Notes under the pieces: generated by a model
Seen by the model: the letters and a program-made list of their open reading frames with translations, nothing else
The model's database searches: none
What the model was told of the DNA's origin: nothing
Translations under genes and position numbers: made by a program
Assembly: GCF_905147365.1 (NCBI RefSeq)
Contig: NC_056428.1
Location: 23,714,001-23,778,000 of the forward strand
Reading direction: 5' to 3'
Source: Aricia agestis
Taxonomy: Eukaryota; Arthropoda; Insecta; Lepidoptera; Lycaenidae
Length of the DNA: 64,000 bases
Shown: piece by piece, positions 42,918-53,626 of the stretch
How positions within the stretch are numbered: the stretch's first letter is position 1
Layout: each line of letters begins with the position of its first letter

Positions 42918-43211
42918 TAAAATATCATGAGTATATTTATGATACCTAATTTTTTTGTTTCATGTGGTTTTCATAATTTAATAAAAAATTCTCTCGCCCT
43001 AAGAGTTTAAATCGCGGTCGTTCATAAATATATAATTTACAATAAACACCCTTACAGCCCTTTTACATTGATGTGTGCATTATTGAATACTCTTCGAACC
43101 TTATCGGCATAATCCAGTTACGAATTCACTTTATCTTTGCACCAATATTAAGTCTGTAATGTGCTTAAATAAGCCGTGTGTTCTTATTACACACGGTTTT
43201 GGTGTCTGACC

Positions 43212-44770
43212 TTACACCAGATATTGCGGGCTTCAAGCCAGAAAAAAAAAGTTTTTTAAGGCGAAAATTATAGATAAAAGACTGGATTTCCCAAACCGCT
43301 TTTTTGCACTTTGGCTGAAAACTATATTTTTTTAAATGAAATAAGGGGGCAAACGATCAAACGGGTCACCTGATGGAAATCAACTTCCGTCGCCCATGGA
43401 CACTCGCAGCATCAGAAGAGCTGCAGGTACTTTGCCGTCCTTTTAAGAGGGAATAGGTTAATAGGGGAGGGTAGGGATGGGAAGGGAAGGGAATAGGGGA
43501 GGGTAGGGAAGGGAATAGGGTAGGGAATTGGGCCTCCGGTAAACTCACTCACTCGGCGAAACACAGCGCAAGCGCTGTTTCACGCCGGTTTTCTGTGAGA
43601 ACGTGGTATTTCTCCGGTGGAGCAGGCCCATTCGTGCCGAAGCATGGCTCTCCCACGTATAAGTATATATTTTTTATGAAAGCTAAATTTATTCAAGATA
43701 TCGTTTTCATTTTTGATTTTAAAAGTAAAACATAACGCTTATAATTTGGGGCTATCCTTATTTTTAAAAATAATTATTATTTTCCAAGAAAATAAACATA
43801 AATAGGCGATTTCCAATTTTGGTGGCTTGTCGCCGAACTATTTTACTCAATATCTAGACCGATTAACAGAAAACTTGATATTGGATTAGATTTTTATTTT
43901 TATGCAGTCGTTTTATATAGTTGACTCTTCATAATATAATATGAATTTTATTGTACTAACTTCTGTAGTTGAGTTTTTATGACACATGTCGCGGAGAATT
44001 TTTAAATTTTGGTGGGATTTAGGAAACGTACTGTTTCTACAAAATACCATTGATCCCTTTAGCATAAAAATTACGCCACTTACTTCATTCAGCCACACAC
44101 TAACCAGTTTAGGAGGTGGCTGTGGGCTGGGTCGTACCGACCGGTCGAAATTAAAGAAAACCGTTTTATTACAAAACCTCCGATTTTATGCAATTTTGAT
44201 GTTCTTAATTTAGCCTACTTGAGGCAATAATATCATGTTGTTATTTTGAATATCGGTAGAGTTTTGGTTTGTTTATAGTTAAGTTAATGTGCTATAACTT
44301 TAGTGCACGTAGTTTTTTTTAAGATTATTTTTCTCGCAAATTCCAATTTAAGTGGGTAAATTTTAGTGGGTAAGAGGGTGTGTAAAACATTATTTTTACA
44401 AAATACCATTTATTCTTGAAGCATAAAAAGTACGCCATTCACTTCATTTCGTCACAAGCTAACTCGTCTAGGTGGTGGTTGTCCTACCAGTTTCCAGTAA
44501 ACATCTTATCCCCAATTTTGGTGGAAACAAAAAGTTCCACCAAAATTATATAAAAAAATGCAAGTTGTTGAAATCCACTCAAAAACGTTTTTTTAAGACG
44601 AAAATAGAGGTATTGCCAATGGTATTGCACAATATTGGGACTTTTGGAGTAGTTTAAATACAAAAGATCATTTCATGTAGTTTCGTAAACACATGCTTTT
44701 CAGATTTATTTTCTTATAAAAAAAAAAACTACTTTTTTAAACGCCCTTCGGGCTTGAAGCCCGCGATATA
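43212..44770. mobile_element. Putative 1.56-kb inverted-repeat element with internal duplication
   Basis: ATATTGCGGGCTTCAAGCC (43216) and GGCTTGAAGCCCGCGATAT (44750) are inverted and are followed inward by poly-A/GTTTTTTAA-like sequence. Inside, a segment of about 95 bp at 44034 (ACAAAATACCATTGATCCCT...) recurs at 44394 (ACAAAATACCATTTATTCTT...) with roughly 75% identity, period 360. No transposase frame. A family A SINE is inserted at 43327-43659. Confidence 0.45.
43327..43659 (-). mobile_element. SINE family A, full length
   Basis: Poly-T at 43327-43333 to GGCTCTCCCACGT. Two polypurine units. Confidence 0.9.
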
Positions 44771-45318
44771 TTTTGTTTGCTTATTAAACTCGTAGCTAGT
44801 AGAAACAATGATAATTTCGTTTAGTCGTTTTAGTCATGGGATAGCCCCAGATAGTCTTTGGTTTGGATTTGGTTGAGCTGGTTGATTGGCGCGCGACTAG
44901 TGGCAACGAAACAGTAAACACAATATTTTTGTTTGAGTTCCGTAAGTAAATTGTTTTTGAACGGAAATTTAGTAAACTGCTCATTAAATTTAATTGAGAG
45001 TTAAGTGTTGTGAGTACTATTATAGTTTTTTAATTGTTCATTGTGAAAACGACAACAATGTGTTGTGAATGAGCCACAAAATAGTGCAAACAGGATTTAA
45101 TTTGTGCCTTCGGACGTAGCTCGTAGTTGTGCCCGTAGGTAATAACTCATAACTTAGAGGAACTTTCACGAAAAGTTATAAATTATTTAAATAAAAATAT
45201 TGACTTCTGTGACTATGTTTAGCGCTGTTTATCTTCTTAAATTATAGTGAGTAAATAATAGGCATAAACACAAAACTAACAAGCAAAAAAGCTATACTCA
45301 TTTCATAAAGAAATAATC
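44771..45318. other. Unannotated spacer
   Basis: AT-rich; no feature recognised. Confidence 0.4.
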
Positions 45319-45605
45319 TGCCAAGTGCGAGTCAGACTCTCGCATGAATGGTTCCGTACCGTTATAGAGCGAAAATAAGGATTGTGTTTTTTGTATGGGA
45401 GCCCTCCTTAATTATTAATTTTATTTTGTTATTTAACATAGTCACAAATAAAGTGTCTATATATTGCCATTATGGATTACGAGCCAAAAAGACCAAAAAT
45501 AACGTTTGTTGTATGGGAGCCCCACATAAATATTAACTTTATTTTGTTTTTAGTAGGTATTTCTTGTTATAGCGGCACCAGAAATACATAATCTGTGAAA
45601 ATTTA

Positions 45606-46095
45606 AGAACAAAAATAAAACACAATATTACTTGCACTTTTTCCTTTATATTCATTCAAATTTAACTTAAACACGACCGGTTTCGATATAAATCATCATC
45701 AGGTGTACTTAACGTCGGTAGTTTTGAATGATTAAATATAATCAAAACAAATATTAGGGTTGTCAGCATCATGGTATTTTTTACAATTTGGTAGAATTTT
45801 TCTTTCAAATACGACTATTTTCTACTGATATTAAAATTAATATTTAGTTGGAAAATGGGTAACCATTTATGTGTAGTGGTATAACTTATAAGCAGAAGGA
45901 TGGACTGGCGATGGGTAGCCCCTAGTCTCCTCTCTATGCAGACATTTTTATGAATAATTTTGAAGAAACGATACTAAAAACCTCATATAAAGAATATATA
46001 ATTTATGTGGATGACATAGTATGCTTATGGAATGGTGAAATTTCAAGTTTATATGATTTTTTTAATTATTTGAATTCAATTAATAATACTACTAC
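45606..46095 (+). pseudogene. Penelope-like element reverse transcriptase fragment
   Basis: From 45890 the + strand reads KQKDGLAMGSP, then a TAG stop (45923-45925), then SPLYADIFMNNFEE, and at 46004-46015 YVDD, the catalytic motif, with IIYVDDIVCLW around it. The GLAMGSP-x-SP...YVDD arrangement is characteristic of Penelope-like element reverse transcriptases rather than LINE or LTR enzymes. Upstream codons are open only in part (a stop at 45859-45861), and the C-terminal GIY-YIG endonuclease is absent. Both ends abut the split family B element. It cannot make a working enzyme. Confidence 0.85.
45672..45705 (-). ncRNA. Possible hammerhead-ribozyme core of the Penelope-like element
   Basis: The minus strand reads CTGATGA (45702-45696), a 3-bp stem with four-base loop (GAT-TTAT-ATC), then GAAA (45684-45681) and CCGGTCGT. 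CUGAUGA...GAAA is the conserved hammerhead core, and Penelope-like elements are known to carry short-stem hammerheads in their terminal repeats. The core is opposite in strand to the reverse transcriptase fragment. Stem III and the cleavage site are not convincingly complete. Confidence 0.4.
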
Positions 46096-46116
46096 TTTGG
46101 GTACGGAACCCTAAAA

Positions 46117-47290
46117 AAGGTACCATTAAGGAAATTGATTCTTAGACAGTTGAAGGACGTACGGCATGACGTGGTCGGCTTATGTATTTTAATGTTAGCT
46201 GTGAAATTGTGATCAGTTGGATGGGTTTGACGTTACGCGTAACGCGACCAAATCACTTAGGTTTCTGCCTGGGAATCAACTTCTCTTATAGTACTTACAC
46301 AATCACTGCTTTCCTGGTCATACGACGAATATGAAAACCTAGTAGGTAGATTAAGTGTACAAATAACGCACATTGTATGCTCGTCCCGACGCTTATACTC
46401 ACACACACACACACACACACACAATCACACACACGCACAAACACACATTTTATACGAATAATAAAAACTAAGGGAAACTCAACTAAAGTAACTCCGTCAA
46501 AAAACATGCTCTACAATTATACTTGTCAAAAATGTCATTTCAATACATATTTTGCAATATGTAGGTGACCTGGTATTAGGCTGACATTACGACAGTTCGA
46601 AAGGAACCAAAACGGTAATAGTATGGGAGGTACGTTTCCTTAGTTTTTATTATTCGTAGATTTATTGTAATCTCCCGGTGTAGCCGCTAATCCGCGCCAG
46701 ACAATTTTGCGAGTAAAGTCGCGGGTAGAAGTAGCTAACTCGAAGTGGTAATCTGTTTTTGACGTTTTTAATTAAAAAGTAGTCGCAGTGTCCTCGAGCT
46801 CGCATTCCGCATTCCCAATTCAGACAAATTAAATAATTATTTCAACGACCTAACGAGGATCCTTGTTTGAAGCGTTACCTTTCTAAAAGCTCGATAGAGG
46901 CTAATCGATTCCTTATATTCGATAATTTCTGACATTATCAATTTTTTTAAAAATACACGTGCTAGCTAGCATAATATGATTTTTTGCATAAAAATAAGAA
47001 TAACACGTAGACTTAAAATGACTTTGGATATTAAAATTATATTGAATTTCGGATAATATTGGATTTGGTTTTGGTTGGAGAGCTAGCCTAGAATTTGTAT
47101 AGCTTTATGGTAAAAGAAAGTAGATATTATACTTCTGCTCACCGTCTTGCGAAATTACGGCCAAGTCACGTGCCCTAACACTAGTCAATTTTTTACCTAC
47201 CCCCATAAAATTCACAACTCCGCTGAAGAGGTTTTTACTACAAAATAAAATAAACTTTTTCATTGCTAATACTTTTATTATAAAAATTAG
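46117..47290. other. Spacer containing a CA repeat
   Basis: Besides the CA microsatellite, no gene or element recognised. ACGTTACGCGTAACG near 46230 is a small palindrome. Confidence 0.4.
46400..46447. repeat. (CA)n microsatellite
   Basis: Perfect CA run 46400-46423, then imperfect units to 46447. Confidence 0.95.
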
Positions 47291-47407
47291 CGGTCTTACT
47301 ACAAAAGATTTAAACACCTGTTGAACAGTTGATTAGAAAAAAATTCGGTACAAAATGGTCTCAAAACAACTGTTCAATAGATGTTTAAATCTTTTGTGGT
47401 AAGACCG
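47291..47407. mobile_element. 117-bp foldback MITE, TAG duplication
   Basis: CGGTCTTACTACAAAAGATT and AATCTTTTGTGGTAAGACCG are inverted, with arms about 42 bp long. TAG lies at 47288-47290 and 47408-47410. A 3-bp duplication again. Confidence 0.8.
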
Positions 47408-47690
47408 TAGAAGTTTTTATTTTGTATTATAGTAATACGTTTATTATTAAAAGAAAACAGTAGCTTAACACTAAAACGGGAGGACTACAGTCTCCAGTAG
47501 GGAAACTGAAGACGTCATGTGTGTCGGGAAATTACTTGTGTGATAGATTTGTGTCGCTACCGCCGGAGTCCAATTCATCATTACATCGTTTCTGATGCTC
47601 ACGTCATATTTCACAACATGTGATTACACTGTTATGTCAAAACATAGTCCGCGTTCCCTAGAACATTTTTTTTATATCTATCAAGCTAAT

Positions 47691-48026
47691 TTTTCGTGAG
47701 TAGCTTCGTTTTGATAAGACGAACAACAATTTCCTCTGCGAAAATACTCGAAAATGGTAGCTAACAGAGATAGAAAGGATTTAATATTTTGATTTGAGGG
47801 TCCTACAATATGGATTGTTCTATTTGTAGGACAATGTTAATCTTAAATCATTTAACTATTAACCTATCAATATACAAAAATTCAGCTCGTTGGGGTTCCA
47901 TTTTAGGGTTCTGTAATCAACGAAATTTGGTTGACTACGGAACCCTAAAACGGAACCCTATACTTTCGAGTATTTTCGCAGAGGAAATTGTTGTTCGTCT
48001 TATCAAAATGAAGCTACTCACGAAAA
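47691..48026. mobile_element. Inverted-repeat element with 63-bp arms
   Basis: The arms 47691-47753 (TTTTCGTGAGTAGCTTCGTT...) and 47964-48026 are reverse complements with one mismatch. The centre contains a family P hairpin (TTTTAGGGTTCTGTAATCAA at 47904, GACTACGGAACCCTAAAA to 47949). No target duplication is obvious. Confidence 0.8.
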
Positions 48027-48045
48027 ATCACTATGTCCACAGTTC

Positions 48046-48236
48046 CACACTATGCGCTTTCGTCTTCAATTTTCTTCATCTTCTTTCATTCAACTTTCGT
48101 TTGCGTTCGTTGACGAACGCAACGCCAACATTGTCATTTTTGTTTTTTGTATACGGTCAGAGGGAATGCGTCGCGGGCATGCCTCACGCGCGCTATAACG
48201 CATGCCCTTGACGAACAGAAAAAGGCACAGTGTAGA
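48046..48236. mobile_element. Possible MITE with ACACTRTGC termini
   Basis: ACACTATGCGCTTTCG at the left and AAAGGCACAGTGT at the right are imperfect inversions. GGGCATGCCTCACGCGCG...GCATGCCC is a hairpin inside. Moderate support. Confidence 0.4.
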
Positions 48237-48344
48237 CAAAGCTAATGACACAGACAAGTATTGTAAAACTTGACGAATATTGTGATTTATATTTGTTTTT
48301 TATTATTGTTTTTTACTATATTTGTTTTTTATTATTGTTTGGCC

Positions 48345-48460
48345 GGTACGCCGCTAGATCACAAGCTATAGTATACAGCGATTTATTTATATAGCGGCGC
48401 GGCCGCACTGTCATTTACGTACAATTGCTTGTGATCTCGCGGTGTCATATAAATCGAGCC
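48345..48460. repeat. Family M fragment
   Basis: CCGCTAGATCACAAGC (48351) and GCTTGTGATCTCGCGG (48429) are inverted around ATATAGCGGCGCGGCCGC. Related scraps are at 3617 and 58515. Confidence 0.5.
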
Positions 48461-49829
48461 TTACTGGCTTCTCTGCTAGGCAGTAGGCAGCTTTCAGCTA
48501 CCATAATAGGAAAACAAGGGGCTTTTCGGTCTCATTGACTTTTGGAAGTGATGCCGCCGTTAAGTAACAGTAAAGTAGACAGCTGCATCCATACAAACGT
48601 TGATGCACTCATAACAATGTCATCCAACTGCCACAAGATACTTGTTGTAATTTGTAAGCTCATTAGGTACCGTACGACTCAAGATCAAACGAAAAAGTCA
48701 AATGTCAAAATTTTCTCAAGGCTTTTCGGCGATGGACGAGCAAAAAAAAGTTTACTAATTACGCAAAAAACGCCTGAAACTACGCTTCATTTTTCATTTC
48801 GACGATGAGTATTTTTGTGATACCCAAATGTACGTGCGGTAAGAAATAATCGTTTAGTACATTAAGCGGGATCTACGTAAGCCGAGGTAGGCTGTTGTAA
48901 TCTTTTTACTATGAACCAAATCCCAGCTATTATTCCCCTAACGACCTCATTCCGGATTGTCACACCGCTGATCCGGTGATGATGTTTTGACGGAAATATA
49001 TTTATGTATTTTCGTGTTACCTTTAAAATTAAATGAATCAGGACTATAATTATGTTCAAAAACGAATTCAAGCTAACGCTGTCTTAAAATAGCATATTAT
49101 TATGTCTTTACATTCAATTGCTATTTGCTATCCTTCGAAAATGTTTGCAATCTGCATTAGACGCTGAAAAAATCCAACGTTACAATAATATTTAAGTGGA
49201 GTTAACATTAACCCAGCAATCTAATATATATAATAATATTAAACCCAATTTCAACCTAAATTTTGCAGTTATGGTCTTCAGTAGGAATTCGCTATCAAAC
49301 TGAAGATTTACTCCCTTACAAATATAAATAAATAAATAAAATTTATTAGACACTACATAAAAATCAAGTGAGGTGAAGTTAGAGCTAGCAGTCTCTTTTC
49401 CGTTAAATACAGAGCATACAATTAAAATATATAAATATCTCTAAGGGTATCATATTGTGGACATACGTTTTGTCTTCTAATTCTTCTCAGAAAATAAACA
49501 CTCTGTTTTTGAAGGACTTTAGAATGACTCTATCATTGGTTTTTCGTTGGTTCTTTGTCTCATCTCATATTTTATTAAGAAGCCAACTAAAACTAGAGCG
49601 AATCATAAAATACATTTTGTAGTTTCTCCTTTCGCTGTAAATTTTTGAAAACTGCAAATGTTCTCTTAACTTTAATGGACGGAACGAACCGCTATTAAAA
49701 TCTTAACAAAAATAGTTTCGCGAGAGGATTTTAAGAACGGACGAAAATTTTAGTGAATGTAGAGTTACAGTAAAAATAGAGTGAATCCGGCAAAAAAACT
49801 GGGCAAGTGGTTATAATTTACAGATCTAA
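48461..49829. other. Unannotated spacer, about 1.4 kb
   Basis: A weak (AAAT)n run at 49319-49340 may be a retroelement tail. An 88-codon frame at 48542-48808 has no recognisable domain. No gene called. Confidence 0.4.
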
Positions 49830-50025
49830 TGGCTTCCACAAGGATTTCGGTGACGGTAGCTGGATTCTAAGCAGGAGTACTTTTTTAGTGTCCAAATGTG
49901 TGTGTGTTTTAAGTTTATAACCGAATAGGACGGATGACCGACGTCGACCGACGTAAAATATTGGTTACAATATTTTTCCGAAGCAGGAATCGAACGCTCT
50001 AAATTACTAAGCCACAAAGGCTTTG
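49830..50025 (-). mobile_element. Strongly diverged tRNA SINE family D
   Basis: Minus strand: GCCTTTGTGGCTTAGTAATT (A-box-like), GAGCGTTCGATTCCTGCTTC (B-box-like), then GGACACTAAAAAAGTACTCC and TACCGTCACCGAAATCC near the tail. Part of the body is deleted. Confidence 0.6.
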
Positions 50026-50548
50026 ATCTAAGTCAAGGAGATACGATTTGCCTAGCAATAATTTGGTCCCCTAGTCCTACCGGCGTGAGATGTAGTTTTC
50101 TAGCGACAGAAATTATGATTTGTTACGTAGTATTTTACTAAACCGTGAAAAAATAATATCCGGTATTCACATAAATCTCCAGAACAGAAATTGTGGCCAT
50201 GTTTGTACTACGATAAAAGCGATTCCAGAATTTGTGTGTTGACTTCAGAAGCTGGAATTTAGAAGTTGTGAAAGTTACGCTAAATAAAAAATACACCCAA
50301 ATGTGTACATATCTTTATACTTAAGTATAATACAATTTATTTACCAATTTCACACAAAAAATATTAAAGTTTTTATGATAAAAAAAAGTTTTTATGGTAA
50401 ACCATACTTAATATTAATGGTAAAACCTGGTAAAACTTTAAAAGATCTGCTTCCTTTGTCGTGTTACTATTCCAATGGGTCACACAAAGACGAGTGCACA
50501 GACGAGACACTTTGTACAAGTGTTTATTGTTTTATTCATTTTATTTTA
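50026..50548. other. Unannotated spacer
   Basis: AT-rich. A 108-codon frame starting at 50303 runs through low-complexity AT and the hairpin that follows; no domain. Confidence 0.4.
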
Positions 50549-50614
50549 TTTTTTATTAGAAAGGGGGAATATTGGGTATCCCCATACCCAATATTCCCTC
50601 TTTCTAATAAAAAA
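50549..50614. repeat. 31-bp-arm hairpin, one mismatch
   Basis: 50549-50579 (TTTTTTATTAGAAAGGGGGA...) and 50584-50614 are inverted with a four-base CCCC loop. Confidence 0.9.
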
Positions 50615-51022
50615 AAGTATTTAGTATAGTATATAGAGTATTTGGTTATACATTGCAACACTGTTCTTGAATTACACACATAGATCGAATTGATGGAAAA
50701 AGCTCCAGTTTTGTATAAAAAAGTGAGAGTAGTATTGGATGACGATTGACCAGGCATTATATAAAATTATTGATTGGGTTGGTAAGTTAAAACACTCTAT
50801 TCAAACTAAATTCACTAATATTTACCTCGTACCTAACTGGAGGGTATCAGAGCTCTACGTTGTTATGTTTAGTTAAAATATTTAGACTCGTCCCCGTACA
50901 AATAGCCACGTTCAATCTCGATTCTGTTTGGGTTATTTTGTTTAACCCAATTCGAATACGAACTTTAATATTTAAACGTAATTCACCTTCCTACGCAATC
51001 AGCATCAGCGGACTTCTCCTTT

Positions 51023-51372
51023 TTTAGCCGACTTCAAAAAAGGAGGTTGGTTATAGATTCGACGCGTATGTATGTAATATTTCCAGAACTGCCCAGATTT
51101 TTGTATATTATGTTAGTCTATTTCAGTGTCTGAACAAATGTGCCAAATTTCAAAAGTATTATGTATGTATGTAGCTATGTTTTTATGTTTGTGTTCGCAT
51201 ATTATCTCCGGAACTGCAAGTCCAATTTAAGTCATTCTTTTCTGTTGTACTAGGTGTTGTTCAATTTAGGGAACACAGTAAGTTTCATCAAAATCGGTTC
51301 AGTAGTTTTTGAGATAAGGCAATTTTTATTCTCAAATACGTACAATTTTGAAGTCGGTTTTATCTTTTTAAA
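51023..51372. repeat. Retroelement tail bounded by GAAGTCGG motifs
   Basis: AGCCGACTTCAAAAAAGGAG at the left and TTTTGAAGTCGGTTTTATCT at the right are inverted. Between them are ATTATCTCCGGAACTGCAAG and TTTCATCAAAATCGGTTCAG. Either a foldback of the tail or a complete short element. Confidence 0.55.
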
Positions 51373-51783
51373 ATATTATTATTTTCCAATGACTTTTTTT
51401 GGAAACGGTTAACTTTACTTAAACGCTGAAGCAATGTGAAATAACACAAGCACTGACTGAGATTTTAGAGACAAACTAACTTAAAATTAATGTTTTATGT
51501 TACACAAATTACAAATCTAAGTTTATTCCTTATTCCCGGGACTGAAATTATTATCAAACTAAACAACACAATCTGTTCAGCAGTCTAAGCGCGAGGAAGT
51601 AGCGTGGAAAATACCTCACAGCACAATTTACTATTATTTGTGTTTAGTTTTAATAGTTATAATAACTAAATAAAGTCTGACTCACTTACGATGTGATATA
51701 ACGATCAAACCGGTAAAGAAACAGGATAAGGGTAACAATCTAAGCATAAAAATACAACCTAAAATATACAGATATATACAAAC

Positions 51784-52263
51784 TAGAGATGTGCCGATTA
51801 GTTGCTGACTAGTCGGTAAAGCCGACTATCCGGCCACATTTGTAGTCGGCGACTAGTCGGAGAATAGTCGGCAAAAATCGCCGACTAATCGGCTTTTTAC
51901 TTTTATTGCTCTTATTGAAATTACGTATATTAAGAAAAACCTTGATTATTATTTATAATGTGTTTAAGTTTATCTCACTCGATCAGTCTTACACATTTTA
52001 AAATTAAATGAAGTGTTTCTGAAATAACTTGCTAGTAAAGAAATTATTTTTGTAAATATAATCTTAACAACACGATTCATAACACGATTCGACACGTTTG
52101 CAGGCGGCGTGTGCGACTTGCCCGCGAAACAGCAGTAAAAAAGCGTTACGGAAACTTCCGAAACTATGATTGGCTTGACCGACCGACCGATTAGTCGGCT
52201 TTTTTGCAACCGACTAATCAGCTAGTCGGGTAGTCGGCCAAAGTCATGATCGCCACATCTCTA
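51784..52263. mobile_element. hAT MITE with perfect 8-bp target duplication
   Basis: Termini TAGAGATGTG...CACATCTCTA. ATACAAAC flanks both sides exactly (51776-51783 and 52264-52271). Several GACTAGTCGG/GTCGGC motifs lie within about 120 bp of the left end, and a second cluster within about 90 bp of the right end. An 8-bp duplication with subterminal repeats is typical of hAT. 480 bp; no transposase motif. Confidence 0.92.
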
Positions 52264-52271
52264 ATACAAAC

Positions 52272-52754
52272 TTAATATAATAATATATTTATATTCATAA
52301 TGAGTAAATTATAATCTTAAGTCGGGAGCATAGTAATTTTAGACCGTACCAAAAAATTCGTTCGGAATAACATGTTAAAAATCATTGCAAGGTCACAAAT
52401 TGCGAAGACATGAAAGGATATCGATTATATTTCCCCTCTTGCATGACGTGGGGTCGAACCCTAACCTAATGTCGCTTTTATTTTAAAAGCGTGACGTAAT
52501 TTAATAAGAATTGCTGTTAGTCTTTTATTCGGTTTTCCATTATATTCTGTTACATACTTTGATTACTAATAGTAGGTATTATTGGTTTAGGATGTGTGCT
52601 CGATTAAGTATAATAATGTTATGTACAATACAGTTTTAGCTAAATAAAATGGTTTCGTTGCGTTGTTCATATCTTACGCATTGTGGGCCATGTAGCACAT
52701 AGCATGCATGTAAATGTATAACAGAAGTAATAAAGTAAGTAAGTAAAAACTTAA
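52272..52754. other. Unannotated spacer
   Basis: AT-rich; no feature recognised. Confidence 0.4.
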
Positions 52755-52992
52755 TGCTGCCTTTCCATGCTTGCCAAGGCTTGACCAGCGTCCACAAACA
52801 CAAGCGTGTAAAGAGAGTATCTGGCTTGGTTTGCGTGAGCTTGCGGAGTGCGGACGCTTGTATCCGATCCATTGTAGTGGCGGTTTTTGGACACAGATCA
52901 AAGGGCACTTGCTTGGATGTATACACTGACGCATTCACAAGCGTGTAAACGACTTCCAAATGCCAAGCGAGATTTGTGGACGCTTGTCCCCC
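52755..52992. mobile_element. Possible MITE with GCGTCCACAAA/TTTGTGGACGC
   Basis: AGCGTCCACAAACACAAGCG (52790) and ATTTGTGGACGCTTG (52974) are inverted. CACAAGCGTGTAAA occurs twice directly (52800 and 52936). Edges uncertain; overlapping frames are artefacts of these repeats. Confidence 0.45.
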
Positions 52993-53226
52993 CCCGAAAT
53001 ATTCAAGTTCAATGTCAAAATATATGCATCTCTCGTGCTATGGCTTCGGCCTTTATAATATTATTGTGGTATTGTCGTTTAATAGTATATGAATTTAATC
53101 ATAACATTATAAAATTTATTTTATTATATCATTATCATTAAATTCATAGTAACATTTTTATTGATAGGGCTAGATTTGACATTTATTGAGAGAATACCCG
53201 TCTGTATTGGACTTTGATGAGCATTA

Positions 53227-53626
53227 CGCTGCGTTACCACCAGATATAAATTATTGTGTTGCGAGGAATGTGTTTTTAAAATCCAATAGAATCGGTGCGC
53301 TGAGCGATGTAAGGCAAGCCAATACACAGCCAATCCAGATCGCGATCCGACCGATGATCCATGATCGCGATTTTGGAATCGCGATCATGGATTTCAAAAA
53401 ATCTAGATATTTGAGATCCGATTTCGTGATCCATCAATCAATCCAACACGTTACAAGCTCACGTCAATGAAGCGATTCCAGGATTGCGATCAATGATCAT
53501 GATCACGGATCGCGATCTAGATTGACTGTGTAATGGCTGCCTAATGGCAAGCTCACGTCAATGAAGCGATTCTATTGGTTCTCAAAAACACATTCCTCGC
53601 AACACATCTCTGGTGGTAACGCAGCC
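53227..53626. mobile_element. MITE (CGCTGCGTTACCACCAG termini), host of a second MITE
   Basis: The left terminus CGCTGCGTTACCACCAGAT and right CTCTGGTGGTAACGCAGCC are inverted, with TTA at 53224-53226 and 53627-53629. GAGGAATGTGTTTTT and AATAGAATCG follow inward at both ends. Same family as 15237-15625. Confidence 0.9.
53325..53530. mobile_element. MITE nested in MITE (GATCGCGATC palindromes)
   Basis: CACAGCCAATCCAGATCGCG and CGCGATCTAGATTGACTGTG are inverted. The flanks allow a TA duplication, or AAT if the termini are one base longer. The interior is full of GATC palindromes (ATCGCGAT, ATGATCATGATCA). Confidence 0.85.

Larger units (their letters stand above)
45319..46116 (-). mobile_element. 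Family B element split by a Penelope-like relic
   Basis: The left part is GCCAAGTGCGAGTCAGACTC ... GAAAATTTAAGA (to 45605). The right terminus TTTGGGTACGGAACCCTAAA lies at 46097-46116. The middle of the family B sequence is missing and replaced by the insert. Confidence 0.75.

Noticed and set aside
46400..46447. Frames rich in threonine/histidine or cysteine/valine
   Set aside because: Translations of the CA microsatellite.
47810..48211. 133-codon frame, the longest in the window
   Set aside because: It runs through the centre and right arm of an inverted-repeat element and the next MITE-like element; no domain and no splice context.
51970..52209. Transposase remnant in the 480-bp hAT element
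   Set aside because: The 79-codon minus-strand frame shows neither a BED zinc-finger pattern nor an hAT dimerisation motif.
52636..52959. Overlapping frames of 64-107 codons on both strands
   Set aside because: They coincide with a MITE-like element with direct and inverted repeats; open on both strands by composition.
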